Part shown: in pieces, positions 1 to 6,100 of the stretch
Numbering within the stretch: position 1 is the first letter of the stretch
How the letters are laid out: every line of letters begins with the position of its first letter
DNA from: Bifidobacteriaceae bacterium
GTDB lineage: Bacteria; Actinomycetota; Actinomycetes; Actinomycetales; WQXJ01
Assembly (NCBI GenBank): GCA_031265345.1
Contig: JAISCU010000111.1
Location: 1-26,744 of the forward strand
Direction: 5' to 3'
DNA length: 26,744 nt
The notes under the pieces: generated by a model
Seen by the model: the letters and a program-made list of their open reading frames with translations, nothing else
Told to the model about the DNA's origin: nothing
Database searches by the model: none
Translations under genes and position numbers: made by a program

Positions 1-661
1 GGGGGGCCGCCATCTTTCTCAAGTCCTCCAGCGACGACTGGTGGACCAGGTGGCCCTTGGTGATTATGACCACGTCGTCGACCGTGTTCTCGACCTCGGT
101 CAGCAGATGCGAGGAGATGAGGATGGTCCTGCCCTGGGCGGCCATCGCCCGCAGCAGCGACCTGATCCAGGAGATGCCCTCCGGGTCCAATCCATTGGTC
201 GGCTCGTCCAGCAGGAGCGTGCCGGGGTCCCCGAGCAGCGCGACCGCCACGCCCAGACGCCCCCGCATGCCCATCGAGAACTGCCCCACCCGCCTCTTCG
301 CGTCCGCTTTCAGCCCCACCAGCTCGAGCACTTCCGTGCAACGCTTGTCGGTGGCGCCCACCTCTGGGGCCAGCGCCAGCAGGTGCTGCAGGGCGGTCCT
401 TCCGGGATGGAACGAGGCGGCCTCGAGCGCGGCGCCGATCTGGTTGCTCGGCTTGGGGATGGCCACATACGGGCGCCCGTCGAAGGTGACGCCTCCGGCC
501 GTCGGCTTGACCAGCGACAATGCCATCCTCAACGTTGTGGTCTTGCCGGATCCGTTCGGTCCCAGGAATCCCGTCACCCGGCCCGACTCGACCCGGAAGC
601 TGAGGTCCTGCACCGCCGCCAGGGCGCCGAAATGCTTGGTCAGATTGGTTACCTCAATCAC
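1..661 (-). CDS. ABC transporter ATP-binding protein, C-terminus cut by window edge
   Basis: This is the nucleotide-binding subunit of an ABC transporter, expected to energise a membrane partner encoded beyond the window start. The reading frame starts at GTG 661 (V-I-E-V-T-N-L) and stays open to base 1, giving about 220 residues. The Walker A loop reads GPNGSGKTTT (bases about 535-565), the signature region reads FSMGMRGRLG (about 270-300), and Walker B reads LLLDEPTNGLDP (about 175-220). A SMGM-type signature is typical of the bacitracin/multidrug-resistance exporter (BcrA-like) and CcmA-like groups, so export is more likely than import, but the substrate is unknown. The start overlaps the stop of the upstream 60-codon ORF by 4 nt (GTGA), so the two are probably translationally coupled. 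An AGGG stretch lies about 8 nt before the GTG. The ATPase call is firm; the family placement is inference. Confidence 0.9.
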   Translation of the reverse strand, partial: MIEVTNLTKHFGALAAVQDLSFRVESGRVTGFLGPNGSGKTTTLRMALSLVKPTAGGVTFDGRPYVAIPKPSNQIGAALEAASFHPGRTALQHLLALAPEVGATDKRCTEVLELVGLKADAKRRVGQFSMGMRGRLGVAVALLGDPGTLLLDEPTNGLDPEGISWIRSLLRAMAAQGRTILISSHLLTEVENTVDDVVIITKGHLVHQSSLEDLRKMAAP

Positions 662-840
662 CTTTCAACCCTACTTGAGTTTGGGCTCAGCGCTGTGGGC
701 TGGGCATTGAACGGATGGGGCTGTTTCGTTGCGTTCCGGGGGCTCCGAGCGATCGCCGGGTTTCGCGGGCGTCCGCCTGTGGGCGCCGATCCCTGGTCGA
801 CTGATGGTTCGCCGGACGAACTGCTGGTTGACGTTGGCAC
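658..840 (-). CDS. Small 60-residue ORF coupled to the ABC ATPase; function unknown
   Basis: I do not recognise this protein. It begins at GTG 840 behind a near-ideal Shine-Dalgarno sequence (AAGGAGG, 5 nt spacer). It reads MPTSTSSSSGEPSVDQG onward and ends in a TGA that overlaps the GTG of the ABC ATPase. It is rich in Ser, Pro, Arg and Asn, with no cysteine, membrane segment or domain, so it is probably disordered. The strong ribosome binding site, the promoter/operator just upstream and the 4-nt overlap suggest it is translated, perhaps only as a leader that delivers ribosomes to the ATPase. A longer in-strand reading, 671-910 in another frame, would start inside the -35/-10 region and is less likely. 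It could also be the remnant of a PadR or GntR regulator gene, which often precedes such ABC operons, but no regulator homology is visible. Confidence 0.5.
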   Translation of the reverse strand: MPTSTSSSSGEPSVDQGSAPTGGRPRNPAIARSPRNATKQPHPFNAQPTALSPNSSRVER

Positions 841-861
841 GTCGGCCTCCTTTTGTATAGC

Positions 862-901
862 AAAGTGATATCACTTTATCCCGGAGTGGCGGTCTGGTCA
901 A
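862..901 (-). promoter_or_regulatory. Promoter with 16-bp palindromic operator for the ABC operon
   Basis: On the minus strand, TTGACC (901-896) and TAAAGT (878-873) are separated by exactly 17 nt and form a good vegetative promoter. A perfect palindrome, AAAGTGATATCACTTT, covers 862-877. It overlaps the -10 element and the expected start of transcription, which is where a repressor would block. The ribosome binding site of the 60-codon ORF follows about 12 nt later. The regulator is not identified; GntR/YtrA- or PadR-type repressors commonly control ABC exporters of this kind. Confidence 0.7.
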
Positions 902-1165
902 ATCGATCATGGGCGGCGGCGATCCGGTGGCCCGAAAGCGGACCGGCCGGCACGGCGCCCACGGCCTGCGCGCCGGGCTTTGGCGTTCGCCCAGGTCAGG
1001 GGGCTGTTAGCCAGCGCGACCACACATGGAGCAGCTATCCGGCCTGATTCGCGGCTCCGTGATGAGGGAAAGCGCACTCTCGGAGTAGCACGGGGCGGGT
1101 GCCCTTGACAGGTCGGCGTCGGCGGCATCGTCGGCGGCATCCTCGGCATCGTGAGCGTGCAAACG

Positions 1166-1200
1166 GATGGTCTCGCCCCTTGTCCGGCCGCGAGACCATC
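1166..1200. repeat. 10-bp inverted repeat
   Basis: GATGGTCTCG (1166-1175) and CGAGACCATC (1191-1200) are perfect inverted copies with a 15-nt loop. The right arm recurs as GCGAGACCGTCGAAATGC about 30 nt further on. There is no gene nearby for which it would be an obvious operator. Confidence 0.5.
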
Positions 1201-1269
1201 GAAATGCAGGCTCAGGGCCCGCGAGACCGTCGAAATGCTGGTTTGCGTGGCAGTCGGCATGGTCCAGGG

Positions 1270-1462
1270 GTGTCCACAACTGGCTGGAACTGGGCCGCGC
1301 CGCCAATTGAGGCCGTTCGCGGACAAGGCCGGAAAGGATTGCCGATGCCGCCGACGCGTCCACCTGCGCAAACACGGTCGGCCGGGCGGGCGGCATCGTC
1401 CAAGCGTGTCCACAACTGGCTGGAACTGGGCCGCGCCGCCAATTGAAGCCGTTTGCGGACAA
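1270..1462 (+). repeat. Composite repeat: two ~57-nt elements around a ~80-nt spacer
   Basis: Two nearly identical elements at 1270-1326 and 1406-1462 begin GTGTCCACAACTGGCTGGA and end with GGACAAG. Each element is itself loosely palindromic (GTCC at one end, GGAC at the other). The spacer (GCCGCCGACGCG, CTGCG, CGGCATCG) matches the spacer of the larger repeats at 12.4-12.9 kb, so this is a diverged copy of the same unit. It lies wholly between genes. Confidence 0.75.
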
Positions 1463-1614
1463 GACCCCGCTCCGCCAACAGCGACCGACGGCCCGTTCCC
1501 ACTGGGTGAAAGCGACAGCCGTCGTCGGCGTTCGCGCGGAAGGGTCCCCGCACCATCTGTAGCCCAAGGCCAGGCCGCGCGGCGTTTCGACGTTCATGCC
1601 ATCGATCCGGGCCG

Positions 1615-1627
1615 CGGGACCGTCCCG
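1615..1627 (-). terminator. GGGAC/GTCCC hairpin just past the HNH nuclease stop
   Basis: CGGGACCGTCCCG is a short perfect palindrome beginning 4 nt after the stop codon of the minus-strand nuclease gene. It shares the GGGAC(N)GTCCC core with hairpins at 4453, 11084 and 24597. There is no T-tract, so a termination role is only a suggestion; it may be a REP-like element instead. Confidence 0.35.
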
Positions 1628-1630
1628 TGG

Positions 1631-2563
1631 TCAGCCGCAGGTCGAGAGCAGGGCGCGCAGGGCGTCGCGGTCGGCGGCGGGGATGCCGAGTTGGTAGCGC
1701 GCGGCGAGCGAGGCGTAGGCCGCCCCGTACCCGCATCGGCCCAGGTCCGGCAGCCATTCGGCCGGGCCTTTGTCGCCCTTGGACTGATTGGCCGCGCCGG
1801 AGACCGCCAGCACCTCGGCGGGGTCGTTGGCGAAGGCCTTGCGCTGGTCCTTGGTCCAGGCCCAGGCTCCCGCGCGCCACGCCTCGGCGAGCGGCACAAT
1901 ATGGTCCACCTGCACCGTTTGGGTCGACACAGCCCGGTCGAAGTCAATGATCACACCCGTGTAGGGGTCCTCCAAGCGGCCGCTGGCGACCTTGCAGTCC
2001 TCCCCGTCCTCGATGAACACCACGTCCTCGAGGTCCCGCGCCAGGATCTCGTTGCGCGTGTAGCAGCCGTCGTGGTCCAGGTCCGCCCAGCCGCCCGGCA
2101 GGAACGCCTCGCGCTCGTAGCTCGGCGCGGCGTCGCGTTCGGCTGCAGTGATGGGAGCGGGCAGCGCGTCGAGCCCCGCCAACGCGGAGTCGAAGTCCGC
2201 GCCGCGGGCCGCCCAAGCCGCCGTGCCCCCGTTGCCCGATGCCGCCGCCCCGTCTCCGCCGCCCATCGCAGGGTCGGCCTCGTTCCCGGCCCGCCCGTCG
2301 GCACCACGGCCGCCTCCCTGCTCGGTGCCCTCCTCAAAGCCCTCATCAATGCCCTGATCAAGGCCGGTTCCAACGCCGTCCCGAGCCTCTCGCTCGCCAC
2401 CCCCGGTCAGCGCGCCGACCGCCGCCGCGACGAGCGCGATCAGAACCACAGCCAGCGTCGCCAGGCCTCCTTGACGGCGCTTCGCCGAGGGTCGCCGCGA
2501 CCGCGAAGACCGCGAAGACCCTCGGTATCGAGTGGGCTTGTTGTAGCTGGGGGACTTAGGCAT
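1631..2563 (-). CDS. Membrane-anchored or secreted HNH (DUF1524-type) nuclease
   Basis: A 310-residue predicted metal-dependent nuclease acting outside the cytoplasm. Residues 1-30 are strongly basic (Arg/Ser/Lys), residues 33-53 form one hydrophobic segment, and a long low-complexity acidic/Gly linker follows to about 120. The catalytic domain is C-terminal: V-D-H-I-V-P-L at 219-225 supplies the HNH general-base His221, and NQSKGDKGP at 259-267 gives the downstream N and K motif typical of DUF1524 proteins. Four cysteines (GCYTR, EDCKV, GRCGYG and STCG near the end) suggest disulfides, as expected for an exported protein. The ATG lies 2 nt after the sensor-kinase stop, so it is the third gene of a response regulator-kinase-nuclease operon. 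Whether the hydrophobic segment is cleaved or anchors the protein cannot be told. Nutrient scavenging of extracellular DNA or killing of competitors are both possible roles. Confidence 0.85.
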   Translation of the reverse strand: MPKSPSYNKPTRYRGSSRSSRSRRPSAKRRQGGLATLAVVLIALVAAAVGALTGGGEREARDGVGTGLDQGIDEGFEEGTEQGGGRGADGRAGNEADPAMGGGDGAAASGNGGTAAWAARGADFDSALAGLDALPAPITAAERDAAPSYEREAFLPGGWADLDHDGCYTRNEILARDLEDVVFIEDGEDCKVASGRLEDPYTGVIIDFDRAVSTQTVQVDHIVPLAEAWRAGAWAWTKDQRKAFANDPAEVLAVSGAANQSKGDKGPAEWLPDLGRCGYGAAYASLAARYQLGIPAADRDALRALLSTCG

Positions 2564-2565
2564 GG

Positions 2566-3663
2566 TCAGCGCGCTCGGGCCTCGGACCGGCCCCGGTCGC
2601 CCCGCTCCGAGCTGCGGGACGGCGCCGAACGCGGCAGACGGACCCGGAAGTCCGCGCCGGAATCAGAATCGGCCACCACCAGCGATCCGGCGTGCAGGCG
2701 CACGGCCCACCGGGCGATGGCCAGCCCCAGGCCGGTCCCGCCAGTGGTGGCGGCAGCGGACGATTGGGCCATCTTGCCGCGCTCGAACCGCTCGAAGATG
2801 CGTTCGCGGTCCTCCGGCGCGATCCCCGGCCCCTGGTCCTTGAAGTCGAGTTGGACCCATTTGCCGGAGGCCGCCGCGCTGATGGTGATGATCCCGCCGT
2901 CGGGGGAGTGGCGGATCGCGTTTGACAGCAGGTTGGCCGCCACCTGGTGCAGGCGTTCCACGTCGACGGACATGCGCAGCGTGCGAGGCGACACATCGAC
3001 AACGAATGCCAACTGCTTCCCTGCCGACGAGGCGACGAGGCGGGCCGCGGCGACGGCATCGTCCAAGAAGACCTCCGCGTCCACCTCCTCAGGCCTCAGC
3101 GTGACCACGTCCGCGTCCAGGCGGGAGAGGTCCAAAATGTCGGTGACCAGCCGGGACAGGCGCCGGGTCTGCGTCAAGAGGAGGTCGAGGGTGCCCGCGT
3201 CCGGCTGGGTGACGCCGTCGACCATGTTCTCCAATTCGGCCTGCAGCGCCGCCACGGGTGTGCGCAACTCGTGCGAGACGTTGGCGATCATCTCGCGCCT
3301 GAGAGCGTCGGCCTGCGCCAGATCCTCGGCCATCAGGGTGAACGCGCGGGCCAACTCCCCGACCTCGTCGCGCGAGGAGATCGAGACCTTGGTGGTGTAG
3401 TCGCCCTTCGCCATGGCGCGGGCGGCCTCGGTCATCTGGCGCAGCGGGCTGGTCATGCCGTGGGCCAGGATCTGGGTCACCACCAGGCCGGTCACCACCG
3501 CGAGGGGCATGGTCCGGGTCGGCCCCATCTCGTTGCGCAGGCCGATCCAGGTCATCACCACTGCCGCCATCACCGCGCCCGTCACCAGCAGGCCGATCTT
3601 GATCTTGATCGACCCGAACATGTCCAGCGGTCGGGTGACGTTCGGCAGCGGACGCTTACTCAT
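2566..3663 (-). CDS. Two-component sensor histidine kinase, short-loop type
   Basis: A 365-residue membrane kinase that should phosphorylate the response regulator encoded just upstream. Two membrane segments (about 22-41 and 51-68) are separated by only about 10 residues, so there is almost no external domain. Such kinases usually sense within the membrane or through a partner protein. A HAMP domain follows (about 68-120), then HisKA with VSHELRTP (phospho-acceptor His131), the N box NLLSNAIRHSP (243-253), the G1 box DQGPGI (276-281), the F box ERIFERFER, and the G2 box GGTGLGLAIA (308-317). All catalytic motifs are intact. The start ATG overlaps the regulator stop by 8 nt (ATGAGTAA), showing tight coupling. 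The nuclease gene starts 2 nt after its stop. The signal is unknown. Confidence 0.93.
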   Translation of the reverse strand: MSKRPLPNVTRPLDMFGSIKIKIGLLVTGAVMAAVVMTWIGLRNEMGPTRTMPLAVVTGLVVTQILAHGMTSPLRQMTEAARAMAKGDYTTKVSISSRDEVGELARAFTLMAEDLAQADALRREMIANVSHELRTPVAALQAELENMVDGVTQPDAGTLDLLLTQTRRLSRLVTDILDLSRLDADVVTLRPEEVDAEVFLDDAVAAARLVASSAGKQLAFVVDVSPRTLRMSVDVERLHQVAANLLSNAIRHSPDGGIITISAAASGKWVQLDFKDQGPGIAPEDRERIFERFERGKMAQSSAAATTGGTGLGLAIARWAVRLHAGSLVVADSDSGADFRVRLPRSAPSRSSERGDRGRSEARAR

Positions 3664-4405
3664 CGGCTTGGTCCCCCTGGGACCGCTGTGCCGACGGGGA
3701 CGGCGGCGAAGGCGAGTCGGTGGGCTCGAAGGCGTAGCCCACGCCGTGGACGGTCCGGATCAGGTCGGCGCCGAGCTTGCGGCGGACGGCCTTGATGTGG
3801 GAATCGACTGTCCGCGTGCCGGAGGCGTCGACCCAGTCCCAGACGTGCTCCAGCAGTTTCTCGCGGGTGAGCACCGTGCGGGGCGACTCGGCCAGGAAGA
3901 CCAACAGGTCGAACTCGGTCGGGGTCAGGTGGACCTCGTCGCCCCCCCTCGTGACGCGGCGCGAGGCCCGATCGATCACCAGGTCGCCAGCCACGATGGG
4001 GGCCGCGAGGGTGGTGGAGTTGCCCAGTTGCTTGGCCCGTTCCACCCTTCTGAGCAGCGCCTTTATACGGGCCACCAGTTCGCGCATGGAGAACGGCTTG
4101 GTCATGTAGTCGTCCGCGCCCACGCCAAGGCCGATCAGCTTGTCGGTCTCGTCGTCGCGGGCTGTCAGCATCATCACCGGCACGGGCCGCTCGGCTTGGA
4201 CCCTTCGGCAGACCTCCAGCCCGTCGATTCCGGGCAGCATCACGTCCAGCAGGATGAGGTCCGGTTGCAGCGCGGCGGCCGCGCCCACCGCCGCCAGACC
4301 GTCCCCGACGGTGTGTGCCCGGTAGCCCTCGGCCTGCAATCGGCGGCCGATGGCCGCGGCGATGGTCGGTTCGTCTTCGACTATCAGGATCAACGGTGCG
4401 CTCAT
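3656..4405 (-). CDS. OmpR/PhoB-family response regulator
   Basis: A 249-residue DNA-binding regulator and the partner of the following kinase. The receiver domain (about 5-115) has the acidic pair E10-D11, phospho-acceptor D54 (ILLDVMLPG), T81 and K103 (YMTKPF), so phosphotransfer should work. The C-terminal winged helix (about 135-232) has LTPTEFDLL, an RTVDSHIKAVRRKLG recognition region and IRTVHGVGYAF, the standard OmpR signature. A Ser/Pro/Gln tail of about 18 residues follows. The ATG at 4405 is favoured; an alternative reading starting at 4421 is in a different frame. The operon order regulator-kinase-nuclease suggests that the nuclease is a target or output of this system. I found no clear promoter; a degenerate GGGACAGTCCC palindrome lies about 50 nt upstream. 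Confidence 0.94.
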   Translation of the reverse strand: MSAPLILIVEDEPTIAAAIGRRLQAEGYRAHTVGDGLAAVGAAAALQPDLILLDVMLPGIDGLEVCRRVQAERPVPVMMLTARDDETDKLIGLGVGADDYMTKPFSMRELVARIKALLRRVERAKQLGNSTTLAAPIVAGDLVIDRASRRVTRGGDEVHLTPTEFDLLVFLAESPRTVLTREKLLEHVWDWVDASGTRTVDSHIKAVRRKLGADLIRTVHGVGYAFEPTDSPSPPSPSAQRSQGDQADE

Positions 4406-4450
4406 GGTTCCAGTCTTCCACGCCGGTGCGCCCCGACCGCCAACCGTGGT

Positions 4451-4464
4451 GGGGGACAGTCCCG
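4451..4464. repeat. GGGGACAGTCCC palindrome, REP-like family member
   Basis: GGGACAGTCCC (4453-4463) is the core of the interspersed palindrome family and is followed by GAATTGTG, resembling the arm of the full copy at 11084. It lies between the divergent response-regulator and mazE genes, so here it is not a terminator. Confidence 0.5.
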
Positions 4465-4597
4465 AATTGTGATCGCGCCGGGCATCAGGAGGTTACGACG
4501 GGTGTTTCGGTGTCCGATGCCGCCTGGTCGTCTTCGGCCCGTCGGCGGCCCTCGGCGCGGGTCAGGTATCCGCCCGTGGCTGCGCCATACGCCGGGT

Positions 4598-4625
4598 GTG
4601 ACGGTGAGGCGTCGGGTGCTACAGT
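4598..4625 (+). promoter_or_regulatory. Probable leaderless promoter of mazEF
   Basis: TACAGT (4620-4625) fits the actinobacterial TANNNT -10 consensus and lies exactly 7 nt before the mazE ATG at 4633, so transcription would start at or next to the A of the start codon. GTGACG at 4598-4603 is a possible -35 (16-nt spacer). No ribosome binding site precedes the ATG, which agrees with a leaderless message. Confidence 0.5.
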
Positions 4626-4632
4626 CGGTCTT

Positions 4633-4866
4633 ATGAGAAGTCTAACGATCCGTATTGATGAGCAGTCCGACGCCGCGTTGGACTACATCCGGCGGCAGAC
4701 CGGGGCGGACAAGTCGCGCGCCACGCGCGAGGCCCTGGTGGCGCGGGCCGAGGAACTGGCGCGAGACCGGTTGCGCCAGGAATCGGCGGCCCTGCGGGAT
4801 GATCCGGCCGACCGGGCCGAGATGCGCTCCGTGGCTGCGGAGATGGCCGCGCTCAATGCGTGGTGA
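4633..4866 (+). CDS. mazE: Ribbon-helix-helix antitoxin of a MazEF-like pair
   Basis: A 77-residue protein starting MRSLTIRIDEQSD. The N-terminal strand followed by two helices (ALDYIRRQTGADKSRATREALVARAEEL) is the ribbon-helix-helix fold of CopG/MetJ-type antitoxins. Its dimer would bind the promoter, and its charged C-terminal tail (about 48-77) would wrap the toxin. The toxin ORF starts inside its last codons (11-nt overlap), the usual antitoxin-first order. The frame is open upstream to about 4315, but the ATG at 4633 fits both the domain and the -10 position. An assignment as a VapB- or ParD-like RHH protein is equally valid by fold; the MazE name comes from the partner. Confidence 0.83.
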   Translation: MRSLTIRIDEQSDAALDYIRRQTGADKSRATREALVARAEELARDRLRQESAALRDDPADRAEMRSVAAEMAALNAW

Positions 4867-5182
4867 CATTTGGGAATTGAGGGCTCCGCGTGATGCTCAA
4901 GGGCATGAGCAGCGGGGGAGCCGCTACGCGGTGGTGGTCCAGTCGGATGACATGCTCTTGTCCACGTTGCTGGTGGCGCCGACCTCCATGAGCGCCGCCG
5001 CAGCTTCGTTCCGCCCGGAGATAGTCCTGGACGGCGTGACCACCAGGGTCCTGGTGGAGCAGGTCGCGGTCATGGACCCGGAAATCGGCCTGGGCCGGTT
5101 CGCGGGCCGCCTCACGCGGAACGAACTGGACCAGGTCGATGCCGCTCTCGCGACCGTCTTCGGGCTCCGGGTCGGCGCGTAG
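4856..5182 (+). CDS. mazF: MazF/PemK-family endoribonuclease toxin
   Basis: A 108-residue toxin expected to cleave mRNA when freed from its antitoxin. It begins MRGDIWELRAP, the conserved RGDIW opening of MazF/PemK proteins. Then come an E-x-x-G-S-R-Y-A-V-V-V-Q-S-D segment (E near residue 18, R near 22), LLVAPTS, FRPEI and TRVLVEQV with a following D-P-E-I, matching the family's SH3-like barrel. It ends with RLTRNELDQVDAALATVFGL, the usual C-terminal helix. The length fits the family (110-120 residues). The ATG at 4856 overlaps the antitoxin by 11 nt; earlier starts in this frame lie inside the antitoxin gene and add unrelated residues. It seems intact. The cleavage sequence cannot be predicted. 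Confidence 0.9.
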   Translation: MRGDIWELRAPRDAQGHEQRGSRYAVVVQSDDMLLSTLLVAPTSMSAAAASFRPEIVLDGVTTRVLVEQVAVMDPEIGLGRFAGRLTRNELDQVDAALATVFGLRVGA

Positions 5183-5225
5183 ACGGCCGGGCGGCATCGT
5201 CCAAATCGGGTAACCATATGACCCC

Positions 5226-5283
5226 GGGGACGGTTCCGCGACTGGGCGAGGAACCGTCCCCCGACTGGGCGAGGAACCGTCCC
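5226..5283. terminator. Hairpin with duplicated arm between mazF and rhaD
   Basis: GGGGACGGTTCC (5226-5237) pairs perfectly with GGAACCGTCCCC (5250-5261) across a 12-nt loop. A second copy of the right arm (GGAACCGTCCC, 5273-5283) follows because CGACTGGGCGAGGAACCGTCCC is tandemly repeated. The hairpin sits between two convergent genes and would serve both transcripts, but there is no T-tract. The arm sequence relates it to the GGGAC family elsewhere in the window. Confidence 0.5.
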
Positions 5284-5287
5284 GCGA

Positions 5288-6100
5288 TTAGGCCAGGGTG
5301 GTTTGGACGTCGAAGGCCTCCACCACGGATCGCAACTCGTCGGCGCTGAGGCCTGACGAGGGGGAACCGGCGGCGGTGTTCAGGTGCTCGTACATGGCGC
5401 CGGTCTCGGCGTATTCGATCAGGTCCACCACCTTCAGGGGACTGATATCGGAGCGACCCAGGACGCCGTGCTTGGACCAGACCACGATCCGGTGCTCGCG
5501 CAGGCCTTCCACCGAAGCGGCCCGCAGCTGGTCGGAGCCGGGCACCATGAACTCGAGGACCTCCAGGCCGTCCGGCAGTTGGACAATGGTCTCCGGCTCC
5601 CAGCGCATGATCCGCTGGTTGAAGGCCGCGGTTGACCGGGCCCGGGCCAAATGTGAGAGCGCCACGAGGTAGGGCGGCTGGGCGTGCACCACGCAATGCC
5701 GGGTCAACTCGGGGCGGCTCGCCACCTGGTCCTCATGGACGGCCAGGTGCGAGTTGAACTCGGAGGTCGGCACGCTCCAGGCGCGGTCGGGCGCGGACCG
5801 CAACTCGCCGTGACGGCCGTCCGGGCCGATCCGGATGGCCGCGAGGCACGCGCCGGGCGTGGCCGCGACATCGCGCAAGCGCTGACCGGAACCGGTGACC
5901 AAGACCGTCCATCCGGCCAAGTGGGGGACTTCCACCGGCAGCGCGAACGGTTCGGATTCCGGGAAGAGTAGCTCCAACCCCGGCGCTTCGGCCAGGGCCA
6001 AGGAGATGTTGCCAGCCCCCGCCTCGCAGGCGTGCATTTGGTCCAGCCGGGCGCCGGCCCGGCCAATCTCGGCTAGAGCATGGTCGATGGTGATGGTCAT
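5288..6100 (-). CDS. rhaD: L-rhamnulose-1-phosphate aldolase
   Basis: Class II aldolase that splits L-rhamnulose 1-phosphate into dihydroxyacetone phosphate and L-lactaldehyde, the last step of the pathway. It has 270 residues, close to the 274 of E. coli RhaD. The phosphate-binding GAGNISLAL lies at 28-36, the catalytic glutamate is probably E114 (PTSEFNSHL), and metal ligands are His139 in CVVHAQPPYL and His211 in WSKHGVLG. The second histidine of the E. coli H-x-H pair is Gln141 here. MVPGSD (185-190) is also family-typical. The ATG at 6100 has AAAAGGAG 5 nt upstream and overlaps the rhaB stop (ATGA), so it is translationally coupled. It is the last gene of the rhamnose operon and is followed by a hairpin 27 nt downstream. 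Confidence 0.94.
   Translation of the reverse strand: MTITIDHALAEIGRAGARLDQMHACEAGAGNISLALAEAPGLELLFPESEPFALPVEVPHLAGWTVLVTGSGQRLRDVAATPGACLAAIRIGPDGRHGELRSAPDRAWSVPTSEFNSHLAVHEDQVASRPELTRHCVVHAQPPYLVALSHLARARSTAAFNQRIMRWEPETIVQLPDGLEVLEFMVPGSDQLRAASVEGLREHRIVVWSKHGVLGRSDISPLKVVDLIEYAETGAMYEHLNTAAGSPSSGLSADELRSVVEAFDVQTTLA

Larger units (their letters stand above)
902..1614. other. Non-coding stretch of about 700 nt with repeats
   Basis: No frame here has a convincing start, ribosome binding site or protein family. Open frames on both strands arise from high GC and from the repeats. The stretch holds an inverted repeat at 1166-1200, the ~190-nt composite repeat at 1270-1462, and a direct repeat of CGAGACC(A/G)TCGAAATGC near 1191 and 1223. 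Bases 902-1150 and 1463-1614 show nothing I can assign. Confidence 0.6.

Noticed and set aside
1166..1462. CRISPR array reading of the spaced repeats
   Set aside because: There are only two to three copies, the spacing is irregular, the spacers are themselves conserved between loci, and no cas gene is present.
1151..3400. Long plus-strand open frame of about 750 codons
   Set aside because: It runs antisense to the HNH nuclease and sensor kinase genes, whose motifs are intact on the minus strand. High GC creates such shadow frames.
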